Positions 9,047 to 17,398 of a DNA stretch of 39,734 nucleotides are shown piece by piece. Position 1 is the stretch's first letter. Each line of letters begins with the position of its first letter. Source of the DNA: Planctomycetaceae bacterium (GTDB taxonomy: Bacteria; Planctomycetota; Planctomycetia; Pirellulales; Lacipirellulaceae); contig QIKP01000037.1 of NCBI GenBank assembly GCA_003233055.1, forward strand, positions 1 through 39,734, in the 5' to 3' direction. The notes under the pieces were generated by a model. It was given only the letters and a program-made list of their open reading frames with translations. It ran no database searches and had not been told where the DNA came from. The translations under genes were made by a program, and so were the position numbers.

Positions 9047-9331
9047 TTACTTCCGAATTTCGAGTCGACGCAGCAAGTCGAGATACAACTGCGGATCGTT
9101 CCGCTTGATGTAGTCGAGATGTCGACGACGTCGGCTCACCATGCGCAACAGGCCCCGACGACTCGAATAGTCGTGAGGGTGCGTCCGCATATGCTCCGTC
9201 ATGTGGCTGATTCGGTGGGTCAACAGCGCGATCTGGACCTGTGGCGAACCGGTGTCCTTCGCGACACGGTCGGCGCCATGGAGCCCATAATCACTAGCCA
9301 ACGATTCTTTCCGTTCTTTCGTGAGCGACAT
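9047..9331 (-). CDS. rpsO: 30S ribosomal protein S15
   Basis: The 94-residue basic protein matches S15 throughout, including DTGSPQVQIALLTHRI (27-42), the HxxDYSSRRGLL segment in the middle and the RRRHLDYIK stretch near residue 70. S15 binds 16S rRNA at the three-way junction of helices 20-22 early in 30S assembly. Length is within five residues of the usual 89. The ATG at 9331 matches the family N terminus. It is the first gene of the rpsO-pnp pair; its promoter should lie in the AT-rich stretch just upstream (9332-9375), but I cannot define the boxes. Confidence 0.97.
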   Translation of the reverse strand: MSLTKERKESLASDYGLHGADRVAKDTGSPQVQIALLTHRISHMTEHMRTHPHDYSSRRGLLRMVSRRRRHLDYIKRNDPQLYLDLLRRLEIRK

Positions 9332-9474
9332 TCTCTACCCTGTAAACCCAATAAACTGACAATAAACAGTAAATAGCCGGTACTTCGCGTCCTGGCGTCG
9401 CTCCCGTTAAACAGAGCGACCACAAGCCCAGCAGTCTACCACGACAGCGGCCCGCTGCAAGGGGCCTAAAACAG

Positions 9475-9488
9475 GGCTGAGGGCTGAT
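9475..9488. repeat. Two tandem heptamers GGCTGAG/GGCTGAT
   Basis: Same 7-nt unit as at 2250-2277 and 5779-5792, here 34 bp beyond the stop of the Uma2-family gene. Confidence 0.7.
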
Positions 9489-9521
9489 GCCGCCACCAGC
9501 CCTTGCGGTTTTCTAGTCCAG

Positions 9522-10256
9522 CTACTCCGCCGCGGCCTGTTTTGCTTTCAGTCCGGTGGCGAATTCCTGGTGGGCAGCGCTCGCCAAGCCTTGATTCAGA
9601 ACTTCGAGCGCACGGGCCAAATCGCCCGCGATCACGGCCGCCGCGTCGAGCCAGAGGCCGGGGAGGGCTTCGCTGCGGTAGATGCCATCGTCGCCGGCGG
9701 GCCTCTGCTGAAACCGGCCTTCGTGGAGCGTGAACCAATCGACCGCCTGATCCCAGACTCGCCAAACGACGTATTCCTTCACACCGTTGCGCCGGTAGGC
9801 GTTGAGTTTGTCATGCAGGTCGTAGCTCGCGCTGCTTGCGGCAATCTCGACAATGAACTCCGGCGCGCCGACAACGTACTTGCCCTCGATCTGCGCTTGC
9901 CCGCCTGCATCGGCAAGGATGCGCAAGTAGCCATCCGGCTGGGGGACATTGTCGATGTCGAGCTGCAATGTGGAATTGTCGCCCCCTGCTATGCCTGGTG
10001 TATTCGATTCGTACACAAACAGCAGGCCATTGAAACGAAAATGAGATTCACCATGTTCAGCACTGACGGGCGACGGCATGTAAACGACTCCTTCGACAAG
10101 TTGGGCGTGATCGACGTCGGGCATCGCTTCGTAGCGGCGCAGGAACTCGTCCGCCGTGAGCCGATCGCCGGCGGCAAGAGGCGGGACGGGACGCGAGGAG
10201 GGTGCGACGACCACGGGACTTGCGGAGAGGGACGTTTCGGTCGAAATCGAAGCCAT
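9522..10256 (-). CDS. Uma2 family (DUF820) putative nuclease
   Basis: The 244-residue protein belongs to the Uma2/DUF820 family, which has a PD-(D/E)xK-like fold and occurs in many copies in cyanobacteria and planctomycetes. Family marks are LVEGVVYMPSP (53-63), PDGYLRI (107-113), the acidic-x-Ala element EFIVEIAA (133-140) and the HDKLNAYRRNGVKEYVVW segment (148-165). Candidate active-site residues are D108, E137 and K150. The cellular role of the family is not established. The reading frame stays open upstream to 10631 across the desaturase gene, but that part is the shadow of another gene; the ATG at 10256 gives the usual Ala/Pro-rich family N terminus. No partner gene is apparent. Confidence 0.88.
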   Translation of the reverse strand: MASISTETSLSASPVVVAPSSRPVPPLAAGDRLTADEFLRRYEAMPDVDHAQLVEGVVYMPSPVSAEHGESHFRFNGLLFVYESNTPGIAGGDNSTLQLDIDNVPQPDGYLRILADAGGQAQIEGKYVVGAPEFIVEIAASSASYDLHDKLNAYRRNGVKEYVVWRVWDQAVDWFTLHEGRFQQRPAGDDGIYRSEALPGLWLDAAAVIAGDLARALEVLNQGLASAAHQEFATGLKAKQAAAE

Positions 10257-10368
10257 GGTAAGTTTCCCGGCAGAAGGAGGGATCGGGGGAACCGACGCCC
10301 CCATTGTACCGCGCAGCAGGCCGGAGGGTAATGGCTTTTGCTCACCGCGAGGCCGCTGAAAAGCTCTC

Positions 10369-11373
10369 CTACAGAGCGGTGGCTCGGCTGCGGACGTCGT
10401 CTTTGCGGACAACATCCCAGGCGAGGCCCGTTTTTTCCATGAGAAGAATGAGCCAGTAGGTGGTGTCGATTTCCCACCATTTGTGGCCTTGCGACGCGAC
10501 GCGCTGATAGGCGTGGTGGTTGTTGTGCCAACCTTCGCCGAAGGCCAGAAAGCCGACCCACCAATTGTTTTTGCTGTCGTCGGTCGTGTCGTAGGTTCGG
10601 TAGCCCCAGATGTGAGTCGCCGAGTTGACAAACCAGGTGACGTGCATCACGTAAACCATCCGGATCCCCATGCCCCAGAAGACCATCGAGAGACCATCGA
10701 ACCAGCCGCCGCCGAGGCCAATAAAGGTACCGAAGTAACCCAGCAGAAACAGGCCGACGCCAGTGATGACGTGTGTCGGCAAAAACATCACGTGAAGAAA
10801 CCGCATGACGCGGTCTTTGAGGATGTCGCTCGCGTAGCGCTCGAGCAACTCGGTATTGTTCTTGTGTCCCCAGTTTGGCAGGAACCAAAGCATGTGGCTC
10901 CATCCTTTGCCATGACGGGGGGAATGGGGATCGCCTTCCTGGTCGCTGTACTTGTGGTGCTTCCGATGATTGGCCACCCAAGCGAGCGCGGAGCCTTCGC
11001 CCGAAAGGCCGCCAAGAAACGCGAGCAGCCAGCGGATCGGCTTGTAGGTCTTAAAGCTGCCATGCGTGAGGAGGCGATGGTATCCCATGCAGACGCCAAC
11101 CGAGCCGGTCGCCAGAATCAACGCCGCACAGACCACCAGCGACTGCCAACGAATAAAGAAGGGCGCAGCAATCGCAAAGAGGTGAATCACGCCGATCCAA
11201 ATCACGACCGGCCAATCGAGTCCCAGCTTCCACGTTTCCGACGTATTGGAGGTGGGGCGGTTGTCGATCGTCATCGGCACGGAGCTGTCGATGTCGTTGG
11301 TCTTCGGCACCGGTCGCGCGGGGCGGGGTGGGGCGGTCGTCCGGTCGGTACGGGGAGAGGTCGAAAGGCTCAT
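10369..11373 (-). CDS. Membrane fatty acid desaturase (delta-9 / acyl-CoA type)
   Basis: The 334-residue protein has the three histidine boxes of membrane di-iron desaturases: HRLLTH (99-104), HRKHH (136-140) and HNNHH (283-287). Hydrophobic segments lie around 54-95, 112-130 and 195-245. It should introduce a cis double bond into a fatty acyl chain using oxygen and an electron donor, adjusting membrane fluidity. The first 50 residues are hydrophilic and Pro/Thr-rich, longer than in many homologues. A TTG at 11418 would add 15 more residues, but the ATG at 11373 is preferred. Neighbours on the same strand (comEC upstream, the Uma2 gene downstream) give no functional hint. The substrate class (acyl-CoA or lipid-linked) cannot be read from sequence. 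Confidence 0.93.
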   Translation of the reverse strand: MSLSTSPRTDRTTAPPRPARPVPKTNDIDSSVPMTIDNRPTSNTSETWKLGLDWPVVIWIGVIHLFAIAAPFFIRWQSLVVCAALILATGSVGVCMGYHRLLTHGSFKTYKPIRWLLAFLGGLSGEGSALAWVANHRKHHKYSDQEGDPHSPRHGKGWSHMLWFLPNWGHKNNTELLERYASDILKDRVMRFLHVMFLPTHVITGVGLFLLGYFGTFIGLGGGWFDGLSMVFWGMGIRMVYVMHVTWFVNSATHIWGYRTYDTTDDSKNNWWVGFLAFGEGWHNNHHAYQRVASQGHKWWEIDTTYWLILLMEKTGLAWDVVRKDDVRSRATAL

Positions 11374-11543
11374 CTTGGGAAGCGACTCCAGAAGGATCGG
11401 GGATCGGTCGCTCTGCAAACGAAGCTATTGCAGGCATAGGGAGGGAATTAGAAAGGGTACGCGGTTGGCGACCCGCCGGCTACCCCACTTGACGAAAAGG
11501 ACAGCCCCGCGATGCCCTCGAACCGACGAACGAAGCAAAGCGA

Positions 11544-11608
11544 GCCGGGCCGTCCTCGGCCCCGGCCTGGGGACAGGCGGGCTCACTTGCGGAGACAGGC
11601 GGGCTCAC
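11544..11608. repeat. Hairpin plus a 15-nt direct repeat after comEC
   Basis: A GC-rich hairpin (arms GCCGGGCCG and CGGCCCCGGC, 11544-11566, one bulge) is followed by GACAGGCGGGCTCAC twice (11572-11586 and 11594-11608, 22-nt period). It lies 20-80 bp past the comEC stop on the transcribed strand. There is no T run, so a factor-independent terminator is not supported. Confidence 0.5.
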
Positions 11609-11625
11609 CACGGTGGAAAACTGGC

Positions 11626-14169
11626 TCAATCCAGCAAAAATCGGTGCATTTGGATGGCCCCCTTCCCCAGGGAGAACTCTATCGCACCGGTTTGCCCTGT
11701 GGTCAGGACCCTCGCTCCCCTGCTTCGGTAGCTTGCGGCGACTTCCTCGGCACCCAGGTCGCCACGGCCACTCACAACGACCCATTCCGGTGTACTCCAC
11801 GCGGAAAATCCGAGCGGGTCGCTCCGCCGGCTTCCATGGTGCGGAGCCAAGAGAACGTCACAGTCGTACGGCTCGTCAGCCATCACCGCTTCGATGCCGG
11901 GCGATTCCAAATCCCCTGGCAGGAGCACTCGATGCCCCCGGTGTTCGATCGCCAACACCATGCTGTTGGCATTGTCGCTTCCCAAGTTCCCAAGCCGATC
12001 AGGATAGAAGACGTCGGCGTAGGTCGTCGAGTCGATCGTGAGGCGATCGCCAAGCAAAACAATTTTGACGGGCACCCCCTGCGCGGTGAGAATCCGGCGC
12101 AACTCGGCGGGTGCCGAATGGTCCTGAGGGTGGGGTGAGCGCGGGAACATCATCGGCGTCACGAAGAGACTCCCAATCGGGAATCGCTCCAGCAATCCAG
12201 GAACGGCGTTGAAGTGGTCGACATCCGCGTGCGAAAGGACAAGGCCGTCGATCGAACGAATACCGCGGGACCAAAGGTAGCTCGCAATGGTCTCGGTGGC
12301 GTAGTCGGGGGATCCGATCGAGCCGGCGTCGTAGAGCAGCGTGGTCCCTTCGAGCGTGGTGATGACCACGGAGGTGCCATGACCGACATCCAGAAAGGCC
12401 ACCTCCAGTTGGTCGGATTTTCCCTGGCTGACCAGTGTTGGCAAGCAACCCACGGCGGCCCATGCTGCGCTGACCTGCAGCGTCCTCCATCCTCCCCATC
12501 GCGTTCCTCCGTTCCGAAGCAGTAGCGTGACGAGCACGAACCAGCCAACGACCCACCACCCGGCGGGACCGGGTGTCCAAAAGTAGCCGGCCGGTAGTTC
12601 GCTCGACTGGTGGACAACGCCATCCAACCAACCGATCGACCAGCCGCAGATCGAGGCCAGCAACGGCGCAACGAGAGGAACGAACCAGCCGACCACTAAG
12701 AACGCAAACCCCGTTAGCAACGCCATCGCAACGGCTAAAAAAAGCAAGGGGCTCACGAGTACCGCGACTGGAGTCACGAGATGGTATTCCCGGGCAACTA
12801 ACGGCAGCGAGACGATCCAGACGGCAAGGGTCGCTCCCCCAACCGTAGCGACCCAACCAGCCAGCGACGCCGCGACTTTGGCGCTCGGAGGTCGGGCGTC
12901 GCGCACGAGCTTTTCGAGCGGCGTCGGCGCACGGCGCCACTTTACCGAGCTAAACCACAATAACACCGCCGCGCAAAGGAAACTGAGCTGAGGACCGGTG
13001 CGAAAAAGGTCGGAGGGGTTCATCGCCAGTACCACCAGCGCGGCTGCAGCGAGCGAGTTGAGTGCGAGCGGCTTTTTGGCGAACCAAAGGGCCAGGCAGA
13101 CGAGCTCCGCAAGAACCACGGCCCGCATCACGGGCGGATGAGCGCCGGTCAGCATGGCGTACCCTGCCACCAAACCGATGGCCATGGCCAATGCCCCTCG
13201 TCGTGGGAGAAAACCGATGCCGAGCGCGAAAAAAATCAGCGAAACCAAGATCCCCGCATGCAAGCCCGACACGACCAAGACATGCATCGCTCCCGAGACT
13301 TTGAAGGGTAAGCTCCGTTCGCGGGGGAGCGCGCTGCGTGCCCCGAGCAAGAGTGCCGTCGCCATCGGCGCTTGCTCTTCGCCCAAGGCATTCCAAAGTC
13401 GTGTTCGCCACGTGGCCCGCAATCGGTCGATCGCTCGCCAGGCCATCCCCCCCCCTCCCCTGCCGATCACTCGCACGCCATCGGGTGATCCGCATCGCAA
13501 TAAGCAAAGCCGCCGGTCGGCCCGTGCATGGGCGGCGTAATCGAATTGTCCCGGGTTGCGCGGCGGCGACGAACGGCGAAGGTGGCAATAGACGCGCAGT
13601 CGATCGCCCGCCGAAGCGTCCAACAGATGGCCGTCGACCACCAACGTGCATCGGCCGCTCGCCACTTGCCACTGCTGGCCGTTGCGTACCTTCGTAATTC
13701 GGAGCGGCAGTCGGCTTTTCTCACCGATAGGGATTGCGCGAAAGGGAGACGGAGACGGCGCGGCAATCCGTTCAGGGGACGCCAAGACGAAAGCTTCGAC
13801 ACAGCAGGGAGTCGCCTCGTCCGTGGCCAGCCGGCCCAGGTCGACCGACTCAAAAAGGTTCCAACTCCAATGGTGCCAGCCGGCCGCCATGCAGGCAAAC
13901 GTTGCGAGCAGCAGTGCCGCAGCGCACGCCGGCCGGCCGCTGCGAGCGAACCCATACCAGAGGAGTAGCCCGGTGATCGCGGCCCACCACCAAGCGGCGC
14001 ACCCAACGACCAGAGGGCCTCCCTCCAAGAGCCAATCCGATTGGACGCGGTCGACGACAATGCCAGCGGCGGCGGTACCCGCGATCATGACGAGCGGCGC
14101 ACGAGCAGATTGCGAGGTCGACCTCGTCGACAAGCTCGCGTCGAGTGGGGGGCTGCCGACGAGGGACAT
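11626..14169 (-). CDS. comEC: ComEC/Rec2 family DNA uptake channel
   Basis: The 847-residue polytopic membrane protein has the ComEC layout. N-terminal hydrophobic segments are followed by a soluble OB-like domain (about 120-235), then the Competence domain with its hallmark VVSGLHAGIL (near 300-309) and many membrane helices. The C-terminal metallo-beta-lactamase-like domain includes DVGHGTS, SHADVDHF (near 644-651) and APHHGSRRSD (near 774-783). ComEC carries single-stranded DNA across the inner membrane during transformation; the C-terminal domain may degrade the other strand. A GTG lies directly before the ATG at 14169, so the start could shift by one codon. No other competence gene is in the window. 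Whether the cell is transformable cannot be concluded. Confidence 0.93.
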   Translation of the reverse strand: MSLVGSPPLDASLSTRSTSQSARAPLVMIAGTAAAGIVVDRVQSDWLLEGGPLVVGCAAWWWAAITGLLLWYGFARSGRPACAAALLLATFACMAAGWHHWSWNLFESVDLGRLATDEATPCCVEAFVLASPERIAAPSPSPFRAIPIGEKSRLPLRITKVRNGQQWQVASGRCTLVVDGHLLDASAGDRLRVYCHLRRSSPPRNPGQFDYAAHARADRRLCLLRCGSPDGVRVIGRGGGGMAWRAIDRLRATWRTRLWNALGEEQAPMATALLLGARSALPRERSLPFKVSGAMHVLVVSGLHAGILVSLIFFALGIGFLPRRGALAMAIGLVAGYAMLTGAHPPVMRAVVLAELVCLALWFAKKPLALNSLAAAALVVLAMNPSDLFRTGPQLSFLCAAVLLWFSSVKWRRAPTPLEKLVRDARPPSAKVAASLAGWVATVGGATLAVWIVSLPLVAREYHLVTPVAVLVSPLLFLAVAMALLTGFAFLVVGWFVPLVAPLLASICGWSIGWLDGVVHQSSELPAGYFWTPGPAGWWVVGWFVLVTLLLRNGGTRWGGWRTLQVSAAWAAVGCLPTLVSQGKSDQLEVAFLDVGHGTSVVITTLEGTTLLYDAGSIGSPDYATETIASYLWSRGIRSIDGLVLSHADVDHFNAVPGLLERFPIGSLFVTPMMFPRSPHPQDHSAPAELRRILTAQGVPVKIVLLGDRLTIDSTTYADVFYPDRLGNLGSDNANSMVLAIEHRGHRVLLPGDLESPGIEAVMADEPYDCDVLLAPHHGSRRSDPLGFSAWSTPEWVVVSGRGDLGAEEVAASYRSRGARVLTTGQTGAIEFSLGKGAIQMHRFLLD

Positions 14170-14510
14170 CACCGTTGCTGGAAAACGAGGGCTGGAAATA
14201 GAACGAGGGGCTGAAAATAGAAAAGACGAGGGGCTTTACCTGCCAACTAGTCTAACGGGAAAATCGCCGCGCTGCCGGCTAACCCCTTTTTCCTGCGACG
14301 GATACCCCCTCGCGGTCCCGCACCCGCCCTGGGAGGGAGCAACCGCGACGCCCTTCCGGCAAGGCCCTCCCTCTGCAGGGCGTGGCCCACAAATAGTGCT
14401 GGCAATGAAAGGAAAACTTGCTTCAATGGAGGGTCTCCCAATGGGTCCGGGCGATGGCGAGGCGACGTACTGGTGACAAAGAGGAACCTCGACGCGTAAC
14501 CCTTCACGAA

Positions 14511-14636
14511 AGCCAAGGCAGGAAAACCACGAATTACGCGAATCTTACGAATGCAGGAAGGAGTGCAATGCTTGGGGCCCCTTCTTTCAGCAACGTCCTT
14601 GGTCTCCACGATTCGTCGGATTCGTTTCATTCGTGG
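14511..14636 (-). repeat. Dispersed repeat, copy B (fold-back, CGAAT arms)
   Basis: Two 26-nt arms at 14527-14552 and 14611-14636 point outward as inverted repeats. Each starts with CCACGAAT and has CGAAT every 9 nt. The 58-bp core and one arm match copy A (631-738) in inverted orientation at about 90 percent. No coding capacity is credible. Confidence 0.8.
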
Positions 14637-14770
14637 TTGCTTCTTCCGACCCGGAACAGTTTTACTTCGTCTTTACTTCGTCGCCAACAGCTAGGAATCC
14701 AACGATGCCAACGAATCCGAGCCGCCGACTTAGCGCCGATCAGGCTGGTGAAGGGCCGCTCGATTTTAGA

Positions 14771-14801
14771 ACGTTGGCAATTTTGGCACGTTGGCGATTT
14801 T
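14771..14801. repeat. Direct repeat ACGTTGGCRATTTT, twice
   Basis: Two 14-nt copies with 17-nt spacing (14771-14784 and 14788-14801) and an extra TTGGC between them give TTGGC every 8-9 nt. This recalls the CGCCAAG-type arms at 329-587 read on the other strand. Confidence 0.55.
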
Positions 14802-15045
14802 CCTTGAATTTGGTGACCAAAGTCGGTGCACGGTGACTGGTTTTCCAGGGCGAATCGGTAGCTTCTGGCACTTTTACAACGGCCGTCGGTGGCAAAATCC
14901 AGACCACCGGCGAACGATTGCCTGCCTCACTCCGTACCAGGGAAATCGTGGCAGCCGGCAGAGGTCGCCACTCCGCGCGAAGTCTGATAGACTCGCTCGC
15001 TTGCCTTATCGATTTCATTGCTACCACCACGGAGGTTGTCTAGCC

Positions 15046-17316
15046 ATGCTCAAGCAATCCCTTGTTGCCTTTTCGGAACTTGCCCTCTGGCTTCTCCTGG
15101 CCGTCGCTGCCACCAGCGGCTGCTACCACCCCGAAGCAGAACAACTGGAAGAAATGAGGGCCAGCTTAGATCGAGCCGAATCGGCCCTCGAATCGGTCGA
15201 TGCATCGGTCGAAACTTTGGCAACCGAAAAAGCCCTCTTGTCCCAGGAGCCCCCCATGCCCGCTTCGTTGCCCTCTTCGTTGCCCGCTTTGTTGAAAGAC
15301 GCCCCCCTCATCCCCCGCGACGTGTTGTTCGGGAACCCCGAGCGGGCTCAGGCTCGTTTGAGCCCGGATGGACGGTGGATTAGCTTCCTGGCGCCTGTCA
15401 AAGAGCAGGGCAAAGAAGAGACCGAGGGAGTGATGAATGTCTGGGTCGCCCCCGCCAGCGATCTCGCGAGCGCCGCGCCGGTGACCAACGACAAGATTCG
15501 GGGCATTCGCAGCCACAGTTGGGCCTACAACAGCGAACAGATTCTCTATTCGCAAGACATTGGCGGCGACGAAAACTTCCATGTCTACGCCACCAACGTT
15601 GCCACCAAGAAAACCATCGACTTGACGCCTGTCGAAGGGGCTCGTGGCGAGCTGGCCGGAGTGAGCGAGAAGTTTCCCAACGAAGTGCTCGTCGGCATCA
15701 ACGGACGCAACCCCCAACTTCACGACCTCTACCGCGTCGACTTGACGTCGGGGGAGCGAAAGCTCGTGCAGGAGAATCCTGGTTACGCCGCACTGATGGC
15801 CGACGACGACTACCACGTTCGGCTTGCCTTCACCTGGACGGCGAACGGCGGCCAGGCTTGGCTTGCCCCCAAGGGTGAGCCAGGAGAGAAGGGCTACGAA
15901 GCATTCGAGCCGATGGAGGAATTTGGCCCGGAAGACGCCATGACCAGCGGCCCGAGTGGGTTCGACAAGACCGGAGGCGTCCTCTACTTCGAGGATAGCC
16001 GCGATCGAAATACGGCCGCTCTTTTTTCCCGCAACCTAGAAACGGGCGCGACGACACTCCTTGCCGAGGACGATCGGGCCGACGTGGGGGGGATCCTTTC
16101 CCACCCGACCGAGAAAAATATCCAAGCGGTGTCGTTCACTTTCGCTCGCCGAAAATGGAAAGTGCTCGACGAAGCGATCCGCAGCGACGTCGACTTCCTT
16201 ACGAAGTTTGCCGACGGGGAATTCGAAGTCACCGGTCGAACACTCGACGATAAACTTTGGACCGTTGCCTACATCCTCGACAACGGGCCGGTGAAATACT
16301 ACGTCTACGACCGAGAGGCCGACGGGGACGGGCGGATGCGTTATCTCTTCAGCAATCGCGATGATCTTGACCAGTACCCGTTGGTCAAAATGCACTCGCC
16401 GGTTATCAAGAGTCGCGATGATTGGGACCTGGTCTGCTACCTGTCGCTTCCGCCCGGGACCGATGCCGACGAAAACGGCCGGCCCGACGCGCCGCTGCCG
16501 ATGATTCTGGACGTGCATGGCGGACCTTGGGCCCGGGACGGCTGGGGCTTTGACGCATCGCACCAATGGCTGGCGAACCGTGGGTACGCGGTGCTCAACG
16601 TCAACTACCGAGGCTCCACCGGCTTCGGGAAAAAGTTCATCAACGCCGCCAACGCGCAGTGGTCACGCAACATGCACAACGATCTCCTCGACGCCGTGAA
16701 GTGGGCCGTCGACGAGGGAATCGCTATTGAAAAGAAAGTCTGCATCATGGGGGGGAGCTACGGCGGCTACGCCACCTTGGTCGGCCTCACCTACACACCC
16801 GACACCTTCGCCTGTGGCGTCGACATCGTAGGCCCCTCCAGTCTGGTGACGCTGCTAGAAAACATTCCCCCCTACTGGGCACCCTTCATGCCAGTCATGA
16901 AGATTCGCGTCGGCGATGTCTCGACCCAAGAAGGCCGCGATGAACTCCTCAAGATGTCGCCTCTCGAAAAAGTCGACCAGATCGAGCGACCGCTACTCAT
17001 TGGCCAAGGTGCCAACGATCCCCGGGTAACCCAACTGGAGGCGGATCAAATCGTTAGCGCGATGCAGAACAAAAAAATTCCGGTAACTTATGTCCTCTAC
17101 CCCGACGAAGGCCACGGCTTCGCCCGTCCTGAAAATCGAACCAGCTTCAACGCCGTGACGGAAGCCTTTCTAGCGAAGCAGTTAGGGGGTCGGTACGAAG
17201 AGATCGGCAACGATTTTACCGATTCGAGTATCCATGTGCCGACCGGCGCCAGCGGCGTGCCGGGGCTTGCGGAGAAGCTCACGGACGAGCAAAAATCGAT
17301 GCCCGCGGGGAAGTAG
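15046..17316 (+). CDS. S9-family prolyl oligopeptidase-like lipoprotein
   Basis: The 756-residue protein has an N-terminal signal sequence ending in TSGC (Cys26), a plausible but not ideal lipobox. A helical heptad-like region (30-60) and a beta-propeller with repeated WTANGGQ- and LFSRNLE-type blades (about 90-440) follow. The alpha/beta hydrolase domain carries the triad Ser571 in GGSYGG, Asp658 in GANDPR and His690 in DEGHGF. This is the DPP-IV/acylaminoacyl-peptidase type, which cleaves short peptides. It is probably anchored in a membrane facing the periplasm. The ATG at 15046 has a good GGAGG at 15031-15035; upstream in-frame starts read into repeat-rich spacer. The gene stands alone, convergent with the thioredoxin gene. 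Confidence 0.92.
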   Translation: MLKQSLVAFSELALWLLLAVAATSGCYHPEAEQLEEMRASLDRAESALESVDASVETLATEKALLSQEPPMPASLPSSLPALLKDAPLIPRDVLFGNPERAQARLSPDGRWISFLAPVKEQGKEETEGVMNVWVAPASDLASAAPVTNDKIRGIRSHSWAYNSEQILYSQDIGGDENFHVYATNVATKKTIDLTPVEGARGELAGVSEKFPNEVLVGINGRNPQLHDLYRVDLTSGERKLVQENPGYAALMADDDYHVRLAFTWTANGGQAWLAPKGEPGEKGYEAFEPMEEFGPEDAMTSGPSGFDKTGGVLYFEDSRDRNTAALFSRNLETGATTLLAEDDRADVGGILSHPTEKNIQAVSFTFARRKWKVLDEAIRSDVDFLTKFADGEFEVTGRTLDDKLWTVAYILDNGPVKYYVYDREADGDGRMRYLFSNRDDLDQYPLVKMHSPVIKSRDDWDLVCYLSLPPGTDADENGRPDAPLPMILDVHGGPWARDGWGFDASHQWLANRGYAVLNVNYRGSTGFGKKFINAANAQWSRNMHNDLLDAVKWAVDEGIAIEKKVCIMGGSYGGYATLVGLTYTPDTFACGVDIVGPSSLVTLLENIPPYWAPFMPVMKIRVGDVSTQEGRDELLKMSPLEKVDQIERPLLIGQGANDPRVTQLEADQIVSAMQNKKIPVTYVLYPDEGHGFARPENRTSFNAVTEAFLAKQLGGRYEEIGNDFTDSSIHVPTGASGVPGLAEKLTDEQKSMPAGK

Positions 17317-17398
17317 AAGGTTTCACGTCGCCCCGACCAAGCTACTAGCAATGCAAGTTTTTGTGGTTCGATGGCGCGTCTTGTGGAGTCCTCCGTGA

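Larger units (their letters stand above)
14170..15045. other. Gene-less divergent spacer with repeats
   Basis: The 876-bp gap between comEC and the S9 peptidase holds no supportable gene; short ORFs follow repeat periods. It contains repeat copy B (14511-14636) and TTGGC-type repeats (14771-14801). A segment around 14335-14390 (with GCAAGGCCCTCCC) resembles part of the fold-back element at 31122-31363. The promoters of both flanking genes must be here, but I cannot locate them. Confidence 0.5.

Noticed and set aside
14247..14630. ORFs with RIRVIRG peptides (also at 562-777 and 31196-31423)
   Set aside because: They are translations of the 9-nt CGAAT repeats and have no independent coding signal.
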